64,000 nt of DNA from Versatilivorator sp963663845 (GCA_963663845.2 OY760650.2:3534001-3598000); one strand, 5' to 3'; counted from the stretch's first letter, positions 49,457 through 58,514 are shown. A program made the numbers and translations. The notes: generated by a model not told the origin, from the sequence alone.

Positions 49457-50737
49457 TCAACCCTGCCGGAAGGACTTCCCCCGGAATAGCGCTTCCGCTC
49501 CCAGGTCTTCCTCGATCCGCAGGAGTTGGTTGTACTTGGCGATGCGGTCGGTGCGGCTGGCGGAGCCGGTCTTGATCTGTCCGGTGTTCAATCCCACCGC
49601 CAGGTCGGCGATGAAGGTATCCTCGGTCTCTCCGGATCGGTGGGAGATCACGGCCGAGTAGTGGTGGGTCTTGGCCAGCTCGACGGCTTCGATGGTTTCG
49701 GTCAGGGTACCGATCTGGTTCACCTTGACCAGGATGGAGTTGGCGACCCGGCTCCGGATGCCTCGCTCCAACCGCCGGGTGTTGGTGACGAAAAGATCAT
49801 CCCCGACCAGTTGCACCTTGGCTCCCAGCCTTTCAGTGAGCAGGGCCCATCCCTCCCAGTCGTCCTCGGCCAGGCCGTCCTCGATGGAGGCGATGGGATA
49901 CTGGCGCACCCAGTTCTCCCAGAATTCCACCATCTGCTCGGCGCTCTTCTCGGACCCGTCCGACTTCCTGAAGCAGTAGCGCCCCTCTTGGTAGAACTCG
50001 CTGGAGGCCGGATCCAGCGCGATCAGCAGGTCCTCCCCCGGGCTGAAGCCGGCCTGGGCGGCCGCCTCCAGGATGACTTCAAGAGCCTCCTCGTTGCTCT
50101 TGAGGTTGGGGGCGAAGCCGCCCTCGTCGCCGACGGCGGTGCCGTATCCCCGTTTTGAAAGCACTCGCTTCAGGTGGTGGAAGACCTCGACGCCCATGCG
50201 CAGGCTTTCGCTGAAGCGGGAGGCCCCCACCGGCATGACCATGAACTCCTGGAAGTCGACGTTGTTGTCGGCATGGGAGCCGCCGTTGAGGATGTTCATC
50301 ATGGGCACCGGCAGCAACCGGGCATTGACGCCTCCCAGGTAGCGGTAGAGGGGTTCGCCGCAGGCCTGTGCGGCGGCCCGGGCCACGGCCAGCGATACCG
50401 CCAGCAGGGCGTTGGCGCCCAGGTCCGCCTTGTTGGACGTCCCGTCCAACTCCAGCATCTGGCGGTCGACTTCCGCCTGCCGGCAGGCATCCAGCCCCTG
50501 CAGCGCGCCGGCGATGCTTCGATTGACGTTGGCCACCGCCTGCTGCACGCCCTTGCCCAGGTAGCGCCGGGGGTCACCGTCTCTGAGCTCCACGGCTTCG
50601 TGCTCACCGGTGGAGGCGCCCGAGGGGACGGCCGCGCTTCCGCTGGCTCCGCCTTCCAGAACCACCGTGGCCTCGACCGTCGGGTTCCCCCGCGAATCCA
50701 GAATCTCCCTGGCCTTTACATCGGTAATGGATGTCAT
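49457..50737 (-). CDS. eno: Enolase (2-phosphoglycerate dehydratase)
   Basis: 426 residues from MTSITDVKAREILDSRGNPTVEA, the universal start. Catalytic and metal-binding features: GASTGEHEA loop, GGSHADNNVDFQEFMVMP, LLIALDPASSEFY, SIEDGLAEDDWEGW, LVGDDLFVTN, LVKVNQIGTLTET and SHRSGETEDTFIADLAVG. It converts 2-phosphoglycerate to phosphoenolpyruvate in glycolysis and gluconeogenesis. An upstream open extension of nine codons is ignored. No neighbouring glycolytic gene. Confidence 0.97.
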   Translation of the reverse strand: MTSITDVKAREILDSRGNPTVEATVVLEGGASGSAAVPSGASTGEHEAVELRDGDPRRYLGKGVQQAVANVNRSIAGALQGLDACRQAEVDRQMLELDGTSNKADLGANALLAVSLAVARAAAQACGEPLYRYLGGVNARLLPVPMMNILNGGSHADNNVDFQEFMVMPVGASRFSESLRMGVEVFHHLKRVLSKRGYGTAVGDEGGFAPNLKSNEEALEVILEAAAQAGFSPGEDLLIALDPASSEFYQEGRYCFRKSDGSEKSAEQMVEFWENWVRQYPIASIEDGLAEDDWEGWALLTERLGAKVQLVGDDLFVTNTRRLERGIRSRVANSILVKVNQIGTLTETIEAVELAKTHHYSAVISHRSGETEDTFIADLAVGLNTGQIKTGSASRTDRIAKYNQLLRIEEDLGAEALFRGKSFRQG

Positions 50738-50835
50738 GGGCCTCTCTTCCGGCGGGATGGCCAACCGCCCGGCGCCGTTCCTGCCGGCCGCATTCTATCC
50801 CAGGCGGTCGGGTGCGGGAAACCTCAGGGGTGATG

Positions 50836-50979
50836 CCAGGGCTATCCCACGCTGAACCCCAATGTAGGGGCAACCCTTGTGGTTGCCCGGCTGTTCCCGT
50901 TCGCCCGGCCTGCGCCGCCTATGGGGCGCCCACAAGGGACGCCCCTACGGTGAGGGCGGGTAGCGTGGGATAGTCCTGG
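50836..50979. repeat. Family-2 element, 144 bp, with 18-bp terminal inverted repeats
   Basis: Ends CCAGGGCTATCCCACGCT and AGCGTGGGATAGTCCTGG match as inverted repeats at 17 of 18 positions. Inside, GTAGGGGCAACCCTTGTGG and GACGCCCCTAC form a second, inner inverted pair. A related partial copy lies at 60597-60677 and one end at about 12870-12890. The 373-base gap 50738-51110 holds this and nothing else that I can see. Confidence 0.85.
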
Positions 50980-51110
50980 GGGTGATGCCCCTGTGCAAGC
51001 GTCAAGGCCACGCCCGGTTTGCGCCGGTTTCGGGGGATGGGATAAGATCGAGCCCTCGAAGGTCCGCCAAGATCATGCCCTGAAACGACTTCCGTCCGCA
51101 GGAGCCAGCC

Positions 51111-51851
51111 ATGAGCATTCCCATGGATCGAATCACCAGCATGCCGGCCTTTTCTCCCTACTATCCCCCGCCGCCGGTGCGCTACCGCAATGCGCGCTTT
51201 CAGTTCGTCTTCTTCCGGGCCGACCCCTCCGCCGTGGACCGGGTGCTCCCCGCCTGCCTGGAGCCGGCCGAGGACGGCACCTGCGTGGCCATCGGCATCT
51301 CGATTCCCTGGGCTTCCAGCTACGGGGCCTTCGACGAAAGCGTCCTGACGGTCAAGTGCACCTTCAGGGGAGAAACCGGGTACTTCGCCCCGGTGGCCTT
51401 TCTGAATTCCCGCTCCAGCATCCCGGCGGGACGCGAGATCTACGGCACCCCCAAGGTGTTCGCGGAGTTCGAGTGTGGCATGGATGAACGGGTAGCCTAC
51501 ACCGACACCCGCCTGGCGGGGGCCTCGGTGCTGGCCATCCGTTCCACCTTCCACCGGGAGGCCCGGGTGGAGGAACTGCCCAACCTCACTCCCTCCTGGC
51601 GGCTCAAGGCGATTCCCCGGGTGGACGGCCGCGGCGCCGACGTGCTCCAGTTGATCGACGGCGCCAAGGTGACCTCCGACGTGGACGTGCACGTCTGCAG
51701 GGCCGGGGACGGGGTGATCCAGTGCGACCCCTCGCCCATTTACAACCTGGCCGACTTCACGCCGCGGGAGTACTACGGCGCCTATTACCTGGAACAGGAC
51801 TACACCGAGGGGTACGGAGAGGTGGTCCACGACTTCCTGAATCCCGCCTGA
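51111..51851 (+). CDS. Acetoacetate-decarboxylase-family protein
   Basis: 246 residues. The family pattern includes RFQFVFFRADPSAVDRVLPACLEP and GREIYGTPKVFAEFE at about 104-118; the Lys in GTPK aligns with the Schiff-base lysine of the ADC cone fold, though the usual second lysine is replaced by Val. Members without the full lysine pair act as aldolases, dehydratases or hydratases. No exported signal. It starts a rightward run of five genes (Gfo/Idh/MocA, PhyH, TIM-barrel C, PhyH), which points to small-molecule catabolism. Confidence 0.83.
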   Translation: MSIPMDRITSMPAFSPYYPPPPVRYRNARFQFVFFRADPSAVDRVLPACLEPAEDGTCVAIGISIPWASSYGAFDESVLTVKCTFRGETGYFAPVAFLNSRSSIPAGREIYGTPKVFAEFECGMDERVAYTDTRLAGASVLAIRSTFHREARVEELPNLTPSWRLKAIPRVDGRGADVLQLIDGAKVTSDVDVHVCRAGDGVIQCDPSPIYNLADFTPREYYGAYYLEQDYTEGYGEVVHDFLNPA

Positions 51852-51921
51852 AGCCGAAACGGGCCGGTCATGCCGTAGTGGGGCAGCAACCGGCATCACC
51901 GGGCAGGCTGAGCAAGCGAAC

Positions 51922-53046
51922 ATGGAACCAGTGAAGCTGGCGGTGGTGGGGGCCGGGCTGGTCGGCGGCAAGCACGCCCGGCTGGTCCACGGGCAGCCGG
52001 AGTGCTCCCTGGTCGGGATCTGCGATCCGGATCCCGGGCGCCGGCCGGTGGCCGAGGAGCTGGAAGTCCCCTTTTACCGGAAGCTTCCCGAACTGCTGGA
52101 GGAGCAGCAGCCCGAGGGGGCCATCGTGGCCACGCCCAACGGAACCCACCTGGCCGTGGCCGAGGTCTGCGCCGGGAAGGGCGTCGACCTGCTGATCGAG
52201 AAGCCCATTGCCGACACCCTGCCCGCCGCCCGCAGAATCGTGGAGGTGGGCGCCGCCGCCGGCTGCCGGGTCCTGGTGGGCCACCACCGGCGTCACAATC
52301 CCTTGATTGGGGAAGCGCGCTCCCTGGTGCAAGGCGGCGCGCTGGGGCGGCTGATTGCGGCATCGATGATGTGGACCCTGCTGAAGCCGGCCGATTATTT
52401 CCAGGTGGATTGGCGTTGCCGGCGTCCGCAGGGGGGACCCATCCTGATCAACCTCATTCACGAGCTGGACATTCTGCGCTACGTCTGCGGCGAGATTCGC
52501 CAGGTGCATGCCCAATCGGCCTCCATGGCCCGCGGCCTGGAGGTCGAGGACACCCTGAGCATCACGCTTTCCCTTGCCGACGGCGCCCTGGGCTCCATCA
52601 TCGCCTCCGACGCCACCCCCTCGCCCTGGTCCTACGAAATCTCCAGTGGAGAGAACCCCTACTATTTTCACACCAGCCAAAACTGCTATCATTTTCTGGG
52701 CTCGGAGGGGGCCCTGGCCTTTCCCCGGATGGAGCTGTGGCGCTACCGGGACCCGTCCCGGGCCGGCTGGCAACATCCCTTGGGCCGGACTCGCCGAGAG
52801 GTGGCCCCGGCGGACCCGCTCGTCCTGCAACTGAAGCACTTTTGCCGGGTGGTCCGGGGGCGGGAACTCCCGCTGGTGGACGGGGCCGACGGCGCCCGTA
52901 CCCTGGCGGTGGCTCTGGCGGTCCAGGAATCGATCGACCGGCAGGCGCCCGTCCTGCCGGCTGAAGAGGACGCCTCCGGGGGCGGGCTTGCCGACTCGGC
53001 CCAGGAGGTGGGAGCCAGGCCTCCCGAACCGAAGCCATGCAACTGA
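51922..53046 (+). CDS. Gfo/Idh/MocA family NAD(P)-dependent oxidoreductase
   Basis: 374 residues. Rossmann motif VVGAGLVGGKHARLV, then ATPNGTHLAVA and LLIEKPIADT (the EKP motif), followed by GHHRRHNP and the C-terminal beta-sheet domain with INLIHELDILRY, which carries the catalytic His position. Members oxidise or epimerise sugars, inositol and similar polyols. Its stop overlaps the next ATG by ten bases, so it is coupled to the PhyH gene. No signal peptide, so cytoplasmic. Confidence 0.92.
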   Translation: MEPVKLAVVGAGLVGGKHARLVHGQPECSLVGICDPDPGRRPVAEELEVPFYRKLPELLEEQQPEGAIVATPNGTHLAVAEVCAGKGVDLLIEKPIADTLPAARRIVEVGAAAGCRVLVGHHRRHNPLIGEARSLVQGGALGRLIAASMMWTLLKPADYFQVDWRCRRPQGGPILINLIHELDILRYVCGEIRQVHAQSASMARGLEVEDTLSITLSLADGALGSIIASDATPSPWSYEISSGENPYYFHTSQNCYHFLGSEGALAFPRMELWRYRDPSRAGWQHPLGRTRREVAPADPLVLQLKHFCRVVRGRELPLVDGADGARTLAVALAVQESIDRQAPVLPAEEDASGGGLADSAQEVGARPPEPKPCN

Positions 53047-53825
53047 CCCGAAGCCAGATCGAAGAGTTCAACCGGCGCGGCTACCTGTTGTTTCCGGGCT
53101 TGCTGGACAGCCGGGAGGTGGCCGCATTGCAGCAGGCCATGCCCGCGATCCTCAGCCGTCCGGGGCCGGAAGTCGTTCCCGAAAAGGACAACCCCCAGGC
53201 CGCCCGGCTGGTCTTCGGCGCCCACCTCTACTCCGAGCCCTTCCGGCGGCTGTCGCTGTTGCCTCGGGTGCTGGGTCCGGCGCAGCAGTTGCTGCAGGAA
53301 GAGGTCTACCTGCACCAGAGCCGCATCAACCCCAAGCCTGGGCTGGGGGGAGGGGCCTCCTGGGACTGGCACCAGGACTACGGCGCCTGGCACGTGGTGG
53401 ACGGCATGCCCGAACCTCGCTGCCTGATGGTGGCCGTGTTCATCGACGACTGCACCCCGGTCAACTCGCCCTTGCTGGTGGTGCCGGGTTCCCATCGGGA
53501 CGGGTTTCTGGACTCGATCGAGCTGCACCGGGACGCCCAGGGGTATTCCCTCTACCACATCGATGAGGACACGTTTCGCAGGCTGGCGGAAGAGAACGGA
53601 ATAGAGGCCCTGATCGGTCCGGCGGGATCGGTCTGCTTCTGCCACAGCATCGTCGTCCACGGCTCGGCCAACAACGTCTCGCCCTGGCGGCGGGCCATCA
53701 TGTACCTGATCTACAACGCCGTCAGCAACGCCTGCACCGGCACCGAACGGCCCTGGTTCCAGAACCAGCGGGATTTCACCCCCTTGCGGCCCATCGAGGA
53801 CGACAGCCTGAGGCAGTGGGGCTGA
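53037..53825 (+). CDS. Phytanoyl-CoA dioxygenase (PhyH) family Fe(II)/2-oxoglutarate oxygenase, ectoine-hydroxylase-like motif
   Basis: 262 residues. Fe(II) ligands: His112 and Asp114 in WDWHQDYGAWH, and His208 in CFCHSIVVHGSA; 2-oxoglutarate is held by an Arg in SPWRRAIMY (about 218). The stretch WHQDYGAWHVVDGMPEPRC recalls the ectoine hydroxylase signature (WHSD..TWH.EDGMP), but the rest is divergent and no ect genes are near. It overlaps the upstream oxidoreductase by ten bases. It would hydroxylate a small substrate in the cytoplasm; identity unknown. Confidence 0.9.
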   Translation: MQLTRSQIEEFNRRGYLLFPGLLDSREVAALQQAMPAILSRPGPEVVPEKDNPQAARLVFGAHLYSEPFRRLSLLPRVLGPAQQLLQEEVYLHQSRINPKPGLGGGASWDWHQDYGAWHVVDGMPEPRCLMVAVFIDDCTPVNSPLLVVPGSHRDGFLDSIELHRDAQGYSLYHIDEDTFRRLAEENGIEALIGPAGSVCFCHSIVVHGSANNVSPWRRAIMYLIYNAVSNACTGTERPWFQNQRDFTPLRPIEDDSLRQWG

Positions 53826-53946
53826 AGGGGCATTTCGGAGGCGCGGCCTCGGTTGGAGGTCGTTCGGGATTCGGACCCGGAAGCGGCGGCCGCCGGCGAC
53901 CCGGCCGCGTCCGGCCAAGCAGCCGCTCACTGACCTGGAGGGAAGC

Positions 53947-55509
53947 ATGAATCGAAGGAAGTTCCTTTCCCATTCGGCGGTGGCCCTGTCAGCCGGATCT
54001 TCGGTCCTGGGGGCCGCTCGTGCCCGCGCAAACCGCCCTTCCTGCAACTACCGCATCGTCTACAACGACGACGGCCACACCCTGCAACGGGTGTCTGGAG
54101 TCGGGGAGCTGTTGGAGAAAGGGGTGGACCGCTTTATCGGGACCCAGGTGGATGCCCTGTTCTGGAGCGTTGGTGAAGCCGACGTCTACTACTTCAGGAC
54201 CAGGACTGCCGAGATGTACGGGGAGAACCTGAAGCGGTTCCAGAGTGCCGGGGGCCTTCGGTTCATACAGGGCCTGGAGAGCGTTCTCAAGGAGCGGGAG
54301 GACTACTTTCAGGCCATGGCCGATCGCTGCCGCCAGATCGGTATCCAGTTCTTTGTGACCGTGCGGATGAACGATGCCCACGACAGTCCCAAGGGTTGGA
54401 ACGCCGTCGATCTCTACAGCCAGTACAAGAGGGCTCACCCGGAACTGCTGCTGGGAGACGCTGTCCATCCCAGTTTTGCCACCGGATTCGATTTCGCCCA
54501 TGAGCAGGTACGGCAAAACAAGTTCAAGGTCATCGAAGAGATCGTTCAGGATTACGACCTGGACGGCATCGAGTTGGATTTTCTGCGTCACCCGGCCTTC
54601 TTCAAGCCCGACGAGGCCTTTCGCAACCGCCACCTGATCACCCAACTGGTTCGCAGGGTGCGAGCCCTGGTGGACCGGGCCTCGGAGAGCCGCGGCAAAC
54701 CCTTTCGACTGGCCGCCAGGGTCCCTTTCACCTTCAACCTTGCCTTCAAGCTGGGATTCGACGTCCCAACCTGGATCGAGGAAGGCCTGTTGGACGTGGT
54801 GACGGCGGGAACCCCGCGGGGCCATGAATCCGACTTGTCCATGCGGGAATACGTGGAATTCGTTGGCGGCCGCGATCTCACCCTGCTGGGACAGATCGGC
54901 TTGTATCATCCGGCGGAGCAGACCCGGGCCACGGCCTTGAACTACTGGAAACAGGGCGTGGACGGGATCTATCTCTTCAACTGGTACGCCCCCCTGTGGG
55001 ACCCGGAGCTCTGGCGCAAGTCACTGGTGGAGATCGGAGACCCCGGCCTGTTGAAGCACCGGGACAAGCGCTACCTCATCGATGAGCAGGTCGGCTCCCT
55101 GTGGCGGCGATCCCACCCCAAGGCCCAGCTTCCGCTGAAGATCCAGCCGGAAGAGGTGGGAGGTCCCGCCCGGGTGCGGTTTTTCGTTGGAGACGACGTT
55201 CAGGAGGCCAGCGCCACGGGCAAGTCGGTCAAGGCCAAGATGGTCATGCGCCTGGAACAGCAAATGGATGATGACGACCTGCAGTTCCGGTTGAACGGTG
55301 TGGATCTTTCCAGAGAAAAGGAGGAGGTCCGGCGGGAGCCCACGCTCTTCGGCAGTCGAGACTTTCTCCACCTGCCGTTCCGGGCCGACCTCCTCAAGAG
55401 CGGATTCAACCGGCTGGAGCTGGTTCTGAAAAAGCGCAACCCGCGCTTGGCCGTACCCCTGGTCCTGGCGCAGATGAGCGTGGAGATCGACTACGGCAGC
55501 AAGGGATAA
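53947..55509 (+). CDS. Tat-exported TIM-barrel glycoside-hydrolase-like protein, paralog C
   Basis: 520 residues with a twin-arginine signal (MNRRKFLSHSAVALSAGSSV). Relative of A and B: FVTVRMND, then DYDLDGIELDFLRHP at about 202-216 keeps the two acidic residues but changes the R-G-P to R-H-P, LAARVPFTFNLAFKLGFDVPTWI, LTLLGQIGLYHP, and NYWKQGVDGIYLFNW. The glycine linker is absent; the C-terminal beta-sandwich ends LVLAQMSVEIDYG. GGAGGGAAGC precedes the ATG. Placed between two PhyH genes, unlike A and B. Confidence 0.8.
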   Translation: MNRRKFLSHSAVALSAGSSVLGAARARANRPSCNYRIVYNDDGHTLQRVSGVGELLEKGVDRFIGTQVDALFWSVGEADVYYFRTRTAEMYGENLKRFQSAGGLRFIQGLESVLKEREDYFQAMADRCRQIGIQFFVTVRMNDAHDSPKGWNAVDLYSQYKRAHPELLLGDAVHPSFATGFDFAHEQVRQNKFKVIEEIVQDYDLDGIELDFLRHPAFFKPDEAFRNRHLITQLVRRVRALVDRASESRGKPFRLAARVPFTFNLAFKLGFDVPTWIEEGLLDVVTAGTPRGHESDLSMREYVEFVGGRDLTLLGQIGLYHPAEQTRATALNYWKQGVDGIYLFNWYAPLWDPELWRKSLVEIGDPGLLKHRDKRYLIDEQVGSLWRRSHPKAQLPLKIQPEEVGGPARVRFFVGDDVQEASATGKSVKAKMVMRLEQQMDDDDLQFRLNGVDLSREKEEVRREPTLFGSRDFLHLPFRADLLKSGFNRLELVLKKRNPRLAVPLVLAQMSVEIDYGSKG

Positions 55510-55534
55510 ATCACAGGGGATCGAGGACAATCAC

Positions 55535-56299
55535 ATGGGCAAGGACAACGGAAGCGTCGCCGAGCAGTATCGGGAGCAGGGCTACCTGGTGGTGGAAGGC
55601 CTGCTTTCAGGCGAAGAAGTGCAGCGGGTGAGGCAGCGGACCGAGGACCTGATTTCCGGCGCCGTTCCCGGATATCCGATGGAGGATATCGAGCTGGAGC
55701 CGGGCGCCGAGAGGGTGGAGCTGGCGACGGTGCGCAAGCTGAACCGCCCCGCCACTAACGATCCGGTTTTCCTGGCTCATGCCGGCCACCCCCGGATTCT
55801 GTCCATCGTGGAGTCCATGATCGGTCCCGACATCAAGCTCTACAACAGCCAGTGCTTCATGAAGCCGCCGGGAGGGGTGGAGAAGCCCTACCACCAGGAC
55901 TCGGCCTACTTCGCCATCGAGCCCATGGACCTGGTGACCTGCTGGACGGCGCTGGACGACGTCACCCTGGAGAAGGGACCCATGTATGTGATTCCGGGAA
56001 GCCACCGGCAAGGCGTTCTGGATCACAGCCAGCCCTGGGTGGTGCGCGACCGCAGAGACAAGCAGGTGCCCGACGAGGCCATGGACCTCAGCCGGGAAAC
56101 GCCGCTGCTCATGCCGGCGGGCGGTTGCTCCTTCCACCACAGCCTGCTGCTGCACCGATCCACGCCCAACCGCTCCACCACCTCGCGGCGCGGCCTGGCC
56201 GTCCACTACATGTCGGCCCGCTCCCGCTGGACCGACGACAGCCGGCCCCAGCCCAACTATGTGCTCCTGCAGGGCAGGGAATACCCCGGCTGCGTGTAA
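55535..56299 (+). CDS. Phytanoyl-CoA dioxygenase (PhyH) family Fe(II)/2-oxoglutarate oxygenase
   Basis: 254 residues, a second distinct PhyH. His120 and Asp122 in KPYHQDSAYFAIEP and the distal His in SLLLHRSTPN (about 207) are the facial triad; an Arg in SRRGLAVHYM binds 2-oxoglutarate. SQCFMKPPGGVEKPYHQD and AGGCSFHHSLLLHRS are typical of the phytanoyl/kanamycin-B-like branch. It is 25 bases downstream of paralog C and ends the run; repeat DNA follows. Confidence 0.9.
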   Translation: MGKDNGSVAEQYREQGYLVVEGLLSGEEVQRVRQRTEDLISGAVPGYPMEDIELEPGAERVELATVRKLNRPATNDPVFLAHAGHPRILSIVESMIGPDIKLYNSQCFMKPPGGVEKPYHQDSAYFAIEPMDLVTCWTALDDVTLEKGPMYVIPGSHRQGVLDHSQPWVVRDRRDKQVPDEAMDLSRETPLLMPAGGCSFHHSLLLHRSTPNRSTTSRRGLAVHYMSARSRWTDDSRPQPNYVLLQGREYPGCV

Positions 56300-56368
56300 G
56301 GGGGCTGCGGCCCGGCAAGCCAGCGCGGGCCCCCTCGAGCCGCAAGAGTGATGGGAGGAGGCCCACCC

Positions 56369-56641
56369 GGGAGCGCGGGCGTCCCGCCCGCATGCACCGC
56401 CGTCGCGTGCCGCTCAGTTTCCCTACGATTCTGCACCCCGCAAGCCGGCGCATTCCCCCTTGAGAAGCAAGAGTGACGGGAGCCGGCCCCGCCGGGAGCG
56501 CGGGCGTCCCGCCCGCATGCACCGCCGTCGCGTGCCGCTCAGTTTCCCTGCGATTCTGCACCCCGCAAGCCGGCGCATTCCCCCTTGAGCCGCAAGAGTG
56601 ACGGGAGCAGGCCCCGCCGGGAGCGCGGGCGTCCCGCCCGC
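56369..56641 (+). repeat. Tandem array of family-1 palindromes, intron target
   Basis: Palindromes at 56369-56391, 56495-56517 and 56619-56641, all in one orientation and spaced 126 and 124 bases apart. The spacers are almost identical to one another: GCATGCACCGCCGTCGCGTG, then a CTCAGTTTCCCT block, ending CGCAAGAGTGACGGGAGCAG. The next repeat unit continues at 58554 beyond the group II intron, so the array has been split. Confidence 0.9.
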
Positions 56642-56999
56642 GAGCGCCAGGCTAACTGGTGAAGCGTAGCCGGTGAAAGTCCGGCGGGAAGGAAAGGTTA
56701 ACCACCACTTCCGCCCCGAGTCATGGGCCTACAACCGCGAGGGTGTGGGTCAAGCGTTGACAGGGGTGCGTGTGGGCAGGGCTATTGAGCACCGAAAACA
56801 CGCTCATCCGGGGTGCCGAGGCCATGCGGGCAGCCGAAGGCAAGATCCGCTCCACCGCCAAGGTGAGGGGGAGAGGAGCCCCGCGGTGTCTTAGAACCCA
56901 GGCACGCACGTAAGCGCTTCACCGGGACCTGGGAGGTCTTCATGCTGTTCCGTCAGTCGTGGCGGGACCGCAAAGGGAAGGAGAGATCCGAGACCGGAG

Positions 57000-58475
57000 A
57001 TGCACGGCATGAAGAAGTCAGATGAGGCCATAGTAGTGGAGAAGCCGGCGAACAAAGGGGAGAGATTCCCGGCGGAGTCGGTGGAGCGAAGGGCCTTACC
57101 CGAAGGGAAGCCGGAAAGCCAAAGCACGCGCCGGACGCAGAGACGGGGGAGCGTGTCCCAGGCGGCGGACCGGATACGGGAGTTCATCGAACGGGAACCG
57201 AAGAGTCGGTTGACGGCGCTGCTGCACCACATCACGGTGGAGGCGTTGAGGAAAGCCTACGGGGAGTTGAAGAGGTGGGCGGCCCCCGGCGTGGACGGCA
57301 TGACGTGGAAAGAGTACGCGGTTGGGTTGGAAGATCGATTGGTCGACCTGCATGACCGGGTACAGCGGGGAGCGTACCGGGCGACGCCATCGCGGCGGGT
57401 GAAGATACCCAAGGCGGATGGCGGGACACGACCGCTTGGCGTGGCGGCGCTGGAGGACAAGATCGTCCAGAAGGCCGTGGCGGACAACCTGCTGACGCCG
57501 ATATATGAGGCGGAGTTCCTGGGGTTCAGTTACGGGTTTCGACCTGGCCGAGGGGGGCACGATGCGCTGGACGCCCTGGCGGTCGGGATCGGGCGGCGGA
57601 AGATCAGGTGGATCATCGACGCGGACATACGCGGATTCTTCGACAACGTGTCGCGGGACTGGATGCTGCGGTTTCTGAGGCACCGCATCGGGGATGAGCG
57701 GGTGATACGGTTGATTGCCAAGTGGTTGAACGCCGGCGTCATGGAGGATGGAGAGTGGAGGGACGACCTGAAGGGGACGCCGCAAGGGGCGGTGATATCG
57801 CCGATCCTGGCGAACGTCTACCTGCATTACGGTTTGGACCTCTGGTTCCAGAGGCAATGGCGGACCCGCGAGGCCGAAGGCGAGACCCTGATGGTGCGGT
57901 ACGCCGACGACTTCGTGGTGGGATTTCAGTACCGGCGGGATGCGGAGCGATTCCTCAACGACCTGAAGGAGCGAATCGGACGGTTCGAGTTGGAGATGCA
58001 CCCGGAGAAGACCCGACTCATCGAGTTCGGACGGTATGCGGCAGAGAACCGACGAAGGAGGGGGGAGGGGAGACCGGAAACGTTCGACTTCCTGGGCTTC
58101 ACGCACTATTGCAGGAAGGACCGGAAGGGACGCTACGGGCTGGGGCGCAAACCGATAGCGAAACGGATGAGGCGCACCCTGAAGCGAGTGAAGGAGGAGC
58201 TGAGCAGGCGGATGCATGAAGGCATCGGGAAGACCGGCAAATGGCTGGGGCGAGTGTTGAACGGATGGCTGAACTACTTTGCTGTCCCGACCAGCCTGCG
58301 CTATCTGAGACGCTTTGCGAGCCACGTCCTGAGATTGTGGATGCGAGCAATCAATCGACGATCCCAGAAGGGCGGATATAGCTGGGAGGCGATGAACCGA
58401 CTGGCGGCGACCTACTGGCCGAGACTGGGAATCCGGCATCCATGGCCGGACCGACGAATGCTCGTCAACACCTGA
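57000..58475 (+). CDS. ltrA: Group II intron reverse transcriptase/maturase (LtrA-like)
   Basis: 491 residues. RT motifs: AAPGVDGMTW, PKADGGTRPLGV, LEDKIVQKAV, FLGFSYGFRPGRGGHDAL, DADIRGFFDNV, GTPQGAVISPILANVYLHYGLD and the active-site YADD at 301-304. The maturase/thumb (domain X) region follows, with FLGFTHY and GWLNYFAVP; the protein ends soon after YWPRLGIRHPWPDRR. No HNH endonuclease motif is visible, so it belongs to the En-less lineages that depend on DNA structure or replication for priming. It splices and mobilises the surrounding intron. Confidence 0.95.
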   Translation: MHGMKKSDEAIVVEKPANKGERFPAESVERRALPEGKPESQSTRRTQRRGSVSQAADRIREFIEREPKSRLTALLHHITVEALRKAYGELKRWAAPGVDGMTWKEYAVGLEDRLVDLHDRVQRGAYRATPSRRVKIPKADGGTRPLGVAALEDKIVQKAVADNLLTPIYEAEFLGFSYGFRPGRGGHDALDALAVGIGRRKIRWIIDADIRGFFDNVSRDWMLRFLRHRIGDERVIRLIAKWLNAGVMEDGEWRDDLKGTPQGAVISPILANVYLHYGLDLWFQRQWRTREAEGETLMVRYADDFVVGFQYRRDAERFLNDLKERIGRFELEMHPEKTRLIEFGRYAAENRRRRGEGRPETFDFLGFTHYCRKDRKGRYGLGRKPIAKRMRRTLKRVKEELSRRMHEGIGKTGKWLGRVLNGWLNYFAVPTSLRYLRRFASHVLRLWMRAINRRSQKGGYSWEAMNRLAATYWPRLGIRHPWPDRRMLVNT

Positions 58476-58480
58476 GGGAG

Positions 58481-58514
58481 GAGCCGGATGCGCTAGCTGC
58501 GCACGTCCGGATCT
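58481..58514 (+). ncRNA. Group II intron domain V catalytic hairpin
   Basis: GAGCCGGATGCG, loop CTAGCT, GCGCACGTCCGGATC is a 34-nt hairpin with the AGC triad and bulge typical of domain V. It begins six bases after the maturase stop. Confidence 0.85.

Noticed and set aside
53037..53825. PhyH gene as ectoine hydroxylase EctD
   Set aside because: The motif is similar, but there are no ectABC genes and the rest of the sequence is divergent; only a family-level call is justified.
56369..56641. Regular array of palindromes considered as a CRISPR
   Set aside because: Only three units; spacers are nearly identical to each other rather than unique; spacing of 125 bp is too long; no cas genes.
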